A stretch of DNA of 60,251 bases from Chloroflexota bacterium (GTDB lineage Bacteria > Chloroflexota > Limnocylindria > Limnocylindrales > CSP1-4). Under the pieces are notes generated by a model that was given only the letters and a program-made list of their open reading frames with translations, did no database searches and was not told the origin of the DNA. The stretch covers positions 1-60,251 of the forward strand of contig JAKOQS010000206.1 in the NCBI GenBank assembly GCA_029778235.1, written 5' to 3'. Positions 35,168 through 41,880 of this stretch are shown piece by piece (position 1 is the first letter of the stretch; the number at the start of each line of letters is the position of its first letter). The position numbers and the translations under genes were made by a program.

Positions 35168-35698
35168 TCATCCAGAGGTCGGCCACCTGGGACCGTCAGG
35201 TGGTCCGTCGCCCGTCGCCCGCCCGGTGCCGTCCGAGCCGGGGCCGGGCCACGGGGTCGGGATGTTCGGCTCCCTTGGGCGCGTGATGGTAAGGCCGAGC
35301 ATGTAGCCGCCGACCAGCGCGGCGACGAGCACCACCAATTCGAAGGACAGACCGGAAGGCCCGGAAGCGGACCCGGTGACGACACCCACGAGACCGGCGC
35401 TCGTCGCAGCGGCCGCGACGCTTGCCAGCAGCCCCGGCGTACCGAGCCTCCACCTCCCGGCGATGGCGCCGCACACGCCACCCAGCACCAGTAGCGCGAT
35501 CAACGCCCAGAAGGCGCCAATGAAGAACGTCTCCATGTTCCAGTTCTCGCCACCCTCCCCGGGGACCCCCTCGCGGTAGGACTCCCAGACGGCGACCCCG
35601 AGGATGGTCGCGCCAGCCCCGATGGCCGCGACCGCGACACACAGCGCGTATCCCGTCCCTCGGTTGCGGCCCGCGTTCCCCCGACCCCCTCCGCCCAT
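35168..35698 (-). CDS. Membrane protein of unknown function
   Basis: 176 residues. It begins MGGGGRGNAGRNRG, then hydrophobic segments near residues 15-35, FFIGAFWALIALLVLGGV, a further pair around LLASVAAAATSAGLVGVV and ELVVLVAALVGGYMLGL, and ends in a Pro/Gly-rich polar tail. The ATG at 35696-35698 has GGGAGGTGGGAG directly upstream; the longer frame runs through repeat R1-D and was rejected. No family recognised. Confidence 0.72.
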   Translation of the reverse strand: MGGGGRGNAGRNRGTGYALCVAVAAIGAGATILGVAVWESYREGVPGEGGENWNMETFFIGAFWALIALLVLGGVCGAIAGRWRLGTPGLLASVAAAATSAGLVGVVTGSASGPSGLSFELVVLVAALVGGYMLGLTITRPREPNIPTPWPGPGSDGTGRATGDGPPDGPRWPTSG

Positions 35699-35767
35699 CT
35701 CCCACCTCCCGTCGGTCGCAGGGTGTGCCACCAGCTCGGAGGCGCGACAGTGCCGTTGCGCCCGCAT

Positions 35768-35846
35768 GCGCCCCGGTCGCCCTCGGTTGATCTGGTCGCC
35801 TGCCCCCAAGGGCGAGATCGTCCCCTCGGCGCGGAGCCGGGGCGCG
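35768..35846. repeat. Island repeat R1, copy D
   Basis: Complete copy: left arm GCGCCCCGG, core CTCGGTTGATCTGGTCGCC, GGGCGAGATCGTCCCCTCGG, right arm CCGGGGCGC. Nine-base arms fully complementary. Between the collagen-like gene's stop and the start of the next gene. Confidence 0.9.
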
Positions 35847-35891
35847 GGCCTTCGCTCGACCTCCTCTGCGTTAGGGCGGTGACGTGACCTT

Positions 35892-37124
35892 TCAAGCCAG
35901 CGTCAGGGTCACACTCCTGTCCCGGTCCATCGTGAGGAAGGCGTCGACGGTCAGAGTCGCACTTCCTGGAGAGGTGTAGTCAACGTCGCCGCTCCACACA
36001 TAGAGGAGCGCGCCCTCCGACGGCACGAGCCTGATCCACATGTCTGTCGCAAGGTCGTACTCGCAGACCTGCGTCGCGAGCGCGACGGACTCGCAGAGCG
36101 GTCCGACCAGGTAGTCAGGGCCGACGCCACCAGCGTCCGGATAGGCCGCGACGGAGACGCTATGCGCCCCCTGTTCGACGATGGTCAACGTAAGGTGGTG
36201 GCTTGGCTTGAACGTGGCGACGACGGCCTTGGACCCGCTTGCTGAGGCGACGGTGCACGTCATCGCCAGGCAGTCTCCGGTCCATCCCGCGAATGCCATG
36301 CCGGCACCAGGGACTGCCGTAAGGGTCACAGACTGGCCCGAGGCGAACACGTGCGAGCAGGTGCCACTGCTGCACTCGATGCCAGCTGGGTCGCTCGTGA
36401 CGGTCCCGGACCCATCGACCGTGACCGAGAGCGTGTAGGTCGCCGCGACACAGACGAGGGTTACGGTGCCGTCCGCGGAGTACCGGACGTCGATCACGCC
36501 CCCGTCGCAAGCGACGCCGTTGAGGTCGTTGATGTGCGAGATGCCGCCCCCGCTCGTCCCGGCAGGCCCCTGCGGCCCGGTGGGGCCCGTCGGCCCGGCC
36601 GGACCCGTCGGCCCGGTGGCGCCGTCAGCGCCCTTCGCCGCGAGCAGTGCCCACTTCGAAGCCGGGTCATTGGGGGCGTAGTTGTAGCCCATCGGCATGT
36701 CCTCGGTGGCGACGTACGCACTGCCGAAGTAGGACACAGCGTCACCCTTGGCGTACGCGCCCTCGTTCCACTCGCCCATCCAGTACAGACCGGGCTCGCC
36801 GGGGTCGCCCTGCGGGCCGGTCGGCCCGGTGGCGCCGGCTGGCCCTGTGTCACCCGTTTGGCCGGCGGCTCCGGTTGCACCTGCGGGGCCGGTCGGGCCG
36901 GTGTCGCCCTTCAGGCCCTGCGGGCCGGTCTGGCTCCACGAGAGCGGCGTCTCGAGCGACTTGCACTTCTGCGCGGGGTAATCGATGACCCGCACCGTGC
37001 CAAGGGACTTGAGGTAGCACGCGTAGATGACGCCCCCGCCGCCGGGGATGGACGCCGCCACGGTGCTCGCCACCAGGAACAGAGCAGCGACCGCGGCCGC
37101 GGCAGACCAGAGCCTGCGTCGCAC
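35892..37124 (-). CDS. Secreted collagen-like repeat protein with carbohydrate-binding and beta-repeat domains
   Basis: 410 residues. A signal peptide (VRRRLWSAAAAVAALFLVAS...) is followed by IYACYLKSLGTVRV and LSWSQTGPQG, an opening seen in many actinobacterial-type secreted proteins. Two collagen-like Gly-x-y blocks (GATGPTGPQGDPGEPG; GATGPTGPAGPTGPTGPQG) flank a stretch (WNEGAYAKGDAVSYFGSAYV) like a chitin/carbohydrate-binding CBM5/12 domain. C-terminal part has InlB/GlcNAc-type beta repeats (GSGTVTSDPAGIECSSGTC; AGMAFAGWTGDC). GTG start at 37124 with GGGGAGA upstream. Likely surface-exposed; exact role unknown. Confidence 0.85.
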   Translation of the reverse strand: MRRRLWSAAAAVAALFLVASTVAASIPGGGGVIYACYLKSLGTVRVIDYPAQKCKSLETPLSWSQTGPQGLKGDTGPTGPAGATGAAGQTGDTGPAGATGPTGPQGDPGEPGLYWMGEWNEGAYAKGDAVSYFGSAYVATEDMPMGYNYAPNDPASKWALLAAKGADGATGPTGPAGPTGPTGPQGPAGTSGGGISHINDLNGVACDGGVIDVRYSADGTVTLVCVAATYTLSVTVDGSGTVTSDPAGIECSSGTCSHVFASGQSVTLTAVPGAGMAFAGWTGDCLAMTCTVASASGSKAVVATFKPSHHLTLTIVEQGAHSVSVAAYPDAGGVGPDYLVGPLCESVALATQVCEYDLATDMWIRLVPSEGALLYVWSGDVDYTSPGSATLTVDAFLTMDRDRSVTLTLA

Positions 37125-37155
37125 AGGATCTCCCCTCTCCGGGACGCGGTCCGGC

Positions 37156-37229
37156 GCGGGTCGGTCTCGCCAGTGGCTCGACGCGGTCCTGGCGGCCGGG
37201 GTGTGGGCCGCGTGTCCAAGCCTCCCGCT
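37156..37229. repeat. Island repeat R2, copy 2
   Basis: Begins GCGGGTCGGTCTCGCCAGTG, ends GCCTCCCGCT. Just upstream of the collagen-like gene. Closest match to copy 1. Confidence 0.85.
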
Positions 37230-37292
37230 CGGGCGTGACGTTGAGCGTCGCGCGATGGCACACAAGTGCCGAACGTCGCTGCGAACGGCCTC

Positions 37293-37370
37293 GCGCCCCG
37301 GTCGCCCTCGCTGGAGCTGGCCGCCTACTGCCCCTTTGAGGGCGGCCGGCTCGTCCCGAGGTCCGGGGCC
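37293..37370. repeat. Island repeat R1, copy E (diverged right half)
   Basis: Left arm GCGCCCCGG and GTCGCCCTCGCTGGAGCTGG are kept; the right half is altered but ends GTCCGGGGCC. It overlaps the last ~46 bases of the membrane-protein gene on its right, so that gene's C-terminal tail and stop are read from the repeat. Confidence 0.8.
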
Positions 37371-37951
37371 GGAGCATGCGGCGATGCCGGGAGGTGCGGA
37401 CCAGACGCCGGATCGTCCGACGGTGACGCATCGGGACCCGTCGTCTGCGGCGAGGGGCCTCCGGCGGTGGTCCCGGTGCGGTGGTAGGTCCACCTACGGG
37501 CCACGAAGAAGATCAGCCCAGCCGCCAGCGCGCTCATCAGCAGCGCCCTGACGGTCGGCCCGAGCACATCGGGACAGGCCACCAGCGTGGACGGGCAGCT
37601 GGCTATGGCCGAGAAGCAGAAGCTCTCGAGCCAGTAGTAGCCCGTCTCCGAACAGGACGCGTTCTGGAACACCGCTGCGAGCGCAAAGAACGGCGCGACC
37701 CCGAGCACCACGCCGACGTAGGCGGCCAGCCACTCTCTGTCGTGGCGACGCCGGGCGACAATCGAGGCGACGACGATCGCCTCGATGGAGAACACGCCGC
37801 ACGCGAGCGCGAAGGAGCCGAGGGACCTGAGCTCGCTCAGGAACCCGCCGAGCTCGAAGCCTCCCATCGCGTTCACCCAGAGCGCCAGCGTCACGCCGCT
37901 CGTCGCGACGACGGCGAATGAGATCAGGAACGCGAGCAACGGCCGTCTCAT
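37325..37951 (-). CDS. Membrane protein of unknown function, island paralogue 2
   Basis: 208 residues, homologous to the gene at 33803-34336 (shared stretches include VFSIEAIV, AYVGVVLGVAPFFALAAVFQ, CPSTLVACPDVLGPTVRALL) with all four cysteines kept. About four hydrophobic segments. The C-terminal ~45 residues are Pro/Ser/Asp-rich, longer than in the paralogue, and partly encoded by repeat R1-E. ATG start with GGGGAG seven bases upstream. Both paralogues have R2 upstream and R1 at or after the stop, so the gene was probably duplicated together with its flanking repeats. Confidence 0.75.
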   Translation of the reverse strand: MRRPLLAFLISFAVVATSGVTLALWVNAMGGFELGGFLSELRSLGSFALACGVFSIEAIVVASIVARRRHDREWLAAYVGVVLGVAPFFALAAVFQNASCSETGYYWLESFCFSAIASCPSTLVACPDVLGPTVRALLMSALAAGLIFFVARRWTYHRTGTTAGGPSPQTTGPDASPSDDPASGPHLPASPHAPAPDLGTSRPPSKGQ

Positions 37952-37971
37952 CCTCGGCTCCCCGGCCTCCC

Positions 37972-38043
37972 GCGGGTCGGTCCCGCCAGTGGCTCCGCGC
38001 GGTCCCGGCGGCCTAGCTCCGGACCACGCGTCCGCGCCTCCCG
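37972..38043. repeat. Island repeat R2, copy 3
   Basis: GCGGGTCGGTCCCGCCAGTG at the left and a shortened GCGCCTCCCG right end. Upstream of the second membrane-protein paralogue. Confidence 0.8.
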
Positions 38044-38110
38044 AGTACATGTGCAGCCTGCTTCCAAGCCTTTGGGCGCGACTACGGCCGTTTGTCGTCG
38101 CCGACGGGCT

Positions 38111-38190
38111 CGCCCCGGTCGCCCTCGGTTGATCTGGTCGCCTGCCCCCGCGTGAGCGAGATCGTCCCCTCGCCGCGGAGCCGGGGCGCG
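38111..38190. repeat. Island repeat R1, copy F
   Basis: Left arm CGCCCCGG, core CTCGGTTGATCTGGTCGCC, GAGATCGTCCCCTCG, right arm CCGGGGCG. The following GTGGAGAGGCGAGGC is shared with copy G. Confidence 0.9.
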
Positions 38191-38304
38191 TGGAGAGGCG
38201 AGGCGACGCGGATTACCTGGGAATCATCAACCCGGCGGGGATGCCTGCGGAGGCCGCGATCGCGGTCACAGCACGTTCATGGTCAGGGTTGCGCGGGAGC
38301 TTCC

Positions 38305-40248
38305 TCAATCCTCCCAGTCCCTGCCCGGCAGCGGGTTCGACTCGCGCCTCTGCCCGCCGCGACTCATGATCTTCTCCCATCGGCCCTTGTCGAGGCCCTG
38401 CAGTGGGATGAGCATCGGATCTGTGCTCGCCACCACCGTGTGCCGTCGGTCCAGCATCGCAGCCGCCAGATGCTTCCAGGCTCTCTCGAGGTTGGGCGGG
38501 CTGTCCGGGGGAGGAACTTGGCCGGGGGTCGGTTGGAGTATCGGGTTCCCATCGGTGTCGTGAACCTCGCGCCCGCGCTCCACGAAGTAGCACGCGAGGT
38601 TGTAGTGAACTCGCGGCGGAAGGAAGTCCAGGGCGGAGTCCGGGAGGACCTCCTTGATGAGGCTCTCGGGGTCGGCGTTGTCGACGTCCAGCGGCTGCTT
38701 GGCAGTGCCCGTCCCCGCTCGGAGCTTCGCGAGCTCGTGCCAGCAGACCGCGGCCAACAGCACCATCGTCGTCTGGCGGGTCATGAGGAGGAACGATCTC
38801 TCCTCGGCGCTCGGTCCCGGCCTCCATCGCCGAGTACGCGCGGCCCGTCGATCGTCCGCGGATCCGATGAGCTCGACTGCCAGGGTGTGCACCTGGGTCA
38901 GTACCCGGTCCAGTTCCGCCGGCGATGGAGGCCCTGCGGATGGCCAGCCCGGCGGCGGGGTCGTTAGCTTCTGGCCGAACGTGTAGGTCCACCAGCACAT
39001 GTAGGTGGCCGCAGCGAGGTTGTACATCACCCTGTACCAGAGGCGGTCCCGATGCCAAGGCGACGCTTCGGAGTCGAAGGGTGAGGCACTCGCCAGGTTC
39101 GCCCTCTCGACGAGGTAGAGCGCCCGTGTCAGGCGTGCCACCGCTGCGGACGGATCCGTGTTCGTGTCGAGGGCGCCGAGGTTGAAGAGGGCAACGCGAT
39201 TGTCCGGGTCACGGGCCAACGCCTCGGTGTGGAGCCACCTGGCACGGTCGCGCTCGCCGTCCTCATACAGCGACGCTCCCGCTCGGGTGAGGGCGAAGCT
39301 GCGCCAGTCGGCCGTCGGCCACCGCGTGTCCTTCGGGCTCAGCCGGTAGGCGACCCATGCGGCGCTTGCGAGGCCGAGCAGATCTAGGGCCGACGCATCT
39401 GACAGGGGTGCGACCGCTGTCGGGCTCTGCGGGACCACTCCCGACGGGTTCGTCGCGCCCGGGTCGCTGGGTGGCGGCAGCTCCGTGTACTCCCTTGCCG
39501 CGAGGCTGACCGTGTCGGCTCTTCCGTCCGACCACTTGAGCGACAAGGTGATGTTCCTGCCGGACGGCGGCTTGTTGGGTCCGATCCTGCCTGACAGCTC
39601 GGCCCGCGGATGGCCGATCAGGTCGGCCAGCGCTGCCACCCACGCAGCCGCGGGGGCTGCCGAAGCGACCGGGGTAGGCAATGCGAGAGCCGCATCGACG
39701 CCCGATGCCAGGCCAAGAGCGGCGCCGGCGCCCTCCTGACGCAGGCGGTCGATCTCGACCGCGATCGGGCCGGCCAGATCGGGCGCATCGTCGTTCTTCG
39801 AGGCATCTCCCGGTACAGGCCCGGCCACCGCCCCCATCGAGAGCCGCGACCTCAGCACCCATCGACGACGGACGATCAATGCCACTGCCAGTATGGCGAT
39901 CGCGGCGGGAACGAGGGGCAGAGCGCCCGCGACATTCGCGTTGACCCACCGGAATAGCCCGGAGCCGTAGAGCCATCGAGACACCGGCGGCTCCTGCCCG
40001 GGCAGGTCTTGGAGGTCGGGTGGCAGAGTCGCCGTGGGGTCTGTCTCGAGGGCCTTCTTCAGCGCATCCTCTGCAGCCGTCGCGGCGTCGGCGACGTAGC
40101 CAGCCCGCAGGAGCGCCTCTGGGGCAGCGAACAGATCAGGGCTGGACGACGGTGTCGGCGATGGGCCGGCTGTCCTGGCGCCGCCACAGGCAGCGGCGAC
40201 GACGCCGATCAGCAACAGGGACGCCACCACGCCAACGATCGAGCGCAT
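38305..40248 (-). CDS. Putative lipoprotein with membrane segment and TPR-like repeats
   Basis: 647 residues. Signal peptide with lipobox VVAAAC (Cys at residue 21), a low-complexity Pro/Ser/Thr region, a second hydrophobic segment near residue 105-125 (PLVPAAIAILAVALIVRRR), then a cytoplasmic-or-exposed domain with TPR-like stretches (AREYTELPP; ASLYEDGERDRARWLHTEAL; NRVALFNLGAL; RVHYNLACYFVERG). Trp/Arg-rich C-terminus. ATG start with AGGAGGTGCCGGG just upstream. A lipid anchor plus a later membrane segment is an odd combination. No known family can be named; a scaffold or assembly role would fit TPRs. Confidence 0.75.
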   Translation of the reverse strand: MRSIVGVVASLLLIGVVAAACGGARTAGPSPTPSSSPDLFAAPEALLRAGYVADAATAAEDALKKALETDPTATLPPDLQDLPGQEPPVSRWLYGSGLFRWVNANVAGALPLVPAAIAILAVALIVRRRWVLRSRLSMGAVAGPVPGDASKNDDAPDLAGPIAVEIDRLRQEGAGAALGLASGVDAALALPTPVASAAPAAAWVAALADLIGHPRAELSGRIGPNKPPSGRNITLSLKWSDGRADTVSLAAREYTELPPPSDPGATNPSGVVPQSPTAVAPLSDASALDLLGLASAAWVAYRLSPKDTRWPTADWRSFALTRAGASLYEDGERDRARWLHTEALARDPDNRVALFNLGALDTNTDPSAAVARLTRALYLVERANLASASPFDSEASPWHRDRLWYRVMYNLAAATYMCWWTYTFGQKLTTPPPGWPSAGPPSPAELDRVLTQVHTLAVELIGSADDRRAARTRRWRPGPSAEERSFLLMTRQTTMVLLAAVCWHELAKLRAGTGTAKQPLDVDNADPESLIKEVLPDSALDFLPPRVHYNLACYFVERGREVHDTDGNPILQPTPGQVPPPDSPPNLERAWKHLAAAMLDRRHTVVASTDPMLIPLQGLDKGRWEKIMSRGGQRRESNPLPGRDWED

Positions 40249-40585
40249 CCCGGCACCTCCTCGAGCCTGCCGCGCAAGCTCACGATGGTCTCCGGCCGCA
40301 ATGCACGCAGAGCCGAGGGGTCCGCCAGTCGCCCCGCACTTGCTGACGCCGTTGACGGGCCGCGTTCGAGCTCCGCGCCCGGACTGATCGTGGGTTCGTG
40401 CCCCGCGTCTCGACAGTGCCGGAGGTCGCCGCGGACGGGTGCGCCCCGGTCGCCCTCGGTAGAGCTGGTCGCCTGCCCCTCGGACGAGATCGTCCCCTCG
40501 GCGCGGAGCCGGGGCGCGTGGAGAGGCGAGGCCGGGCAGATCAGCCGCGAGTCAACTCGATCGGTCCTGCGCCGACCTGGACTGG
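40249..40585. other. Non-coding stretch with R1-G
   Basis: 337 bases. Holds ~190 bases upstream of the lipoprotein gene with no clear promoter, then R1-G and its right-hand extension, then ~40 bases to the exonuclease gene's stop. Confidence 0.8.
40441..40518. repeat. Island repeat R1, copy G
   Basis: Best-preserved copy: GCGCCCCGG left arm, CTCGGTAGAGCTGGTCGCC, GACGAGATCGTCCCCTCGG, CCGGGGCGC right arm, then GTGGAGAGGCGAGGC as in copy F. Confidence 0.9.
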
Positions 40586-41512
40586 CTACACCTCGAGTTG
40601 CTGGACGAAGTCGGGTTCGCCCAGGATCTCGATCGGCTGGCCCTTCTCCCGCAGTTCAGCCGCCTTGCGGGCCTTGTTCGAGAGCGTCGCACCCGGTCGC
40701 AGCTTGCGCATGTCCTGGAAGCCCACGACGAGGATCGCCGTGTGCTTCGTCACCCCCGCGGACGGCAGGCCGCCGCGTTCGGCCACCAGCTGCCATGCCC
40801 GCTCCCGGATCATCGATGAGAGGGCTCCGGTGAAGCAGACTTCCTGCCCGTAGAAGGGGTGGCCAGGGTCGGCGTCCGGGTTAGGCGTGAACGATGTGGC
40901 GGCGCGGGCGCCCTGCCATGTGTGTGTGCAGCCCTGCCAGCCGTCGGGGCCGATGCGACCAAGGACGCAGTGGGTGCCCGTGAGAAGTCCATCCAGCGTG
41001 TCCGCACCATGAAGCGCCGCGAGCGCGAGGAGGATGCGAGCTGCGGCGACCGCGTCGGTCTCGGGTTCGTGGTGCTCGCCGAGCGTGACGCCGGCGGCCT
41101 CGGCGACCCAGGGCAGCGAGTACGAGAGGAGGCTGTACGACCGCCGTGCGAGGACGAGGGTGCACGCGTAGCTCACGTTCGGCCAGTCCAGCCCGCTCAC
41201 GTCACACGCGTCGCGGATCACGCCCATGTCGAAGGCGGCATTGTGCGCGACGAATGGCAGGCCGTCCGCGAAGGCGACGATCTCCGGCAGCAGGGCGGCG
41301 AAGCGCGGCCTGTGGCGGACCATCGCCGGAGTGATCCCGTGGAGGGAGATGTTGAAGTCGTCGAAGTCCTCCCACCCCTCGGGCGGGCGCATGAGCTCGC
41401 GACGGGTCTCCACGATCCGCCCGTCCACCACCCGGGCGAGGCCCACTGCGCACGGGCTGCCGCGAAACCAGTTCGCCGTCTCGAAGTCAATCGCGCAGTA
41501 GCTCAACGGCAT
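40586..41512 (-). CDS. DnaQ-like 3'-5' exonuclease with C-terminal BRCT domain
   Basis: 308 residues. The N-terminal domain is a DEDDh exonuclease: AIDFETAN (Asp9, Glu11), HNAAFDMG (Asp95), and HHEPETDA (His148, Asp153). The C-terminal ~90 residues (VCFTGALSSMIRERAWQLVA; AGVTKHTAILVVG) are a BRCT domain like that of DNA ligase. The pair is known in phage and bacterial proteins that process DNA ends. ATG start. It is the island gene nearest the tRNA-Leu, 282 bases away (41513-41794, in which I see nothing). Confidence 0.88.
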   Translation of the reverse strand: MPLSYCAIDFETANWFRGSPCAVGLARVVDGRIVETRRELMRPPEGWEDFDDFNISLHGITPAMVRHRPRFAALLPEIVAFADGLPFVAHNAAFDMGVIRDACDVSGLDWPNVSYACTLVLARRSYSLLSYSLPWVAEAAGVTLGEHHEPETDAVAAARILLALAALHGADTLDGLLTGTHCVLGRIGPDGWQGCTHTWQGARAATSFTPNPDADPGHPFYGQEVCFTGALSSMIRERAWQLVAERGGLPSAGVTKHTAILVVGFQDMRKLRPGATLSNKARKAAELREKGQPIEILGEPDFVQQLEV

Positions 41513-41794
41513 GCGGCGGCGACCTCAAGTGCCGCGGCGCGCGGCGGTGCGGGTCGGCGAACGTGTCAGTCACGCACCAAGCGACCGATCTGCGCGTCGT
41601 TCCGAGTCCGGCGATCCGGGGTCAACGGATCGGCCTTCCCCTTCGGGCTGCGCGGCACGCTCACGAACTCGTGCGCCGTGACCGGGCGCAGCCCGAGCAG
41701 GTCATCCCGGGCTGGCTGCCCCGCGGCCTCATACCATGCGCGGGTCGGCCAGCCACACACGTGGACCCACCACGCTCCACTTGTGCTACCAATC

Positions 41795-41880
41795 TGGTGC
41801 CGGGGGTGAGACTCGAACTCACACGGGCTTGCGCCCGGCCGTGTTTAAGACGGCCGCGTCTGCCGTTCCGCCACCCCGGC
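41795..41880 (-). tRNA. tRNA-Leu (anticodon UAA), island attachment gene
   Basis: Complete cloverleaf of 86 bases including encoded CCA: acceptor GCCGGGG/CCCCGGC, D arm GCGGAACGGCAGACGC, anticodon loop CTTAAAC, long variable arm CGGGCGCAAGCCCG as in class II tRNAs, T arm GTGAGTTCGAGTCTCAC. Its 3' half is copied at 33513-33568. The open frame of the adjacent acyltransferase gene enters it and stops at the TAA of its anticodon. Confidence 0.97.

Larger units (their letters stand above)
37952..38304. other. Non-coding stretch with R2 and R1
   Basis: 353 bases without a gene. Holds R2 copy 3 (37972-38043), ~65 bases of unique sequence, R1 copy F (38111-38190) and its right-hand extension, then ~80 bases up to the lipoprotein gene's stop with nothing recognisable. 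Confidence 0.8.
33513..41845. mobile_element. tRNA-Leu-bounded genomic island with a repeat-separated gene array
   Basis: About 8.3 kb between a copied tRNA-Leu 3' half and the intact tRNA-Leu(UAA), in direct orientation, as expected for site-specific integration at the 3' half of a tRNA. It carries seven genes of unusual kind (paired membrane proteins, collagen-like secreted protein, lipoprotein, exonuclease-BRCT), seven copies of a 78-bp repeat (R1) and three of a ~74-bp repeat (R2), none found elsewhere in the window. Six genes point left and one right. No integrase, transposase or phage gene is present, so it is either a remnant or depends on a recombinase elsewhere. Confidence 0.75.

Noticed and set aside
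33691-40518. R1 repeats as canonical integron attC sites
   Set aside because: GTTAGGC occurs at the left of copy C and GTTAGGG at the right of copy D, but the paired RYYYAAC/GTTRRRY cores are not present at consistent positions in the copies, and no integron integrase is visible.
33691-40518. R1 as a degenerate tRNA
   Set aside because: Terminal 7-9 bp pairing and a GGTAGAGC stretch resemble a tRNA, but there is no GTTCRA T loop, and the anticodon arm has no 7-base loop in any copy.
33513-41845. Insertion sequence or prophage in the island
   Set aside because: No transposase, integrase, capsid or terminase-like protein and no terminal inverted repeats at the island ends.
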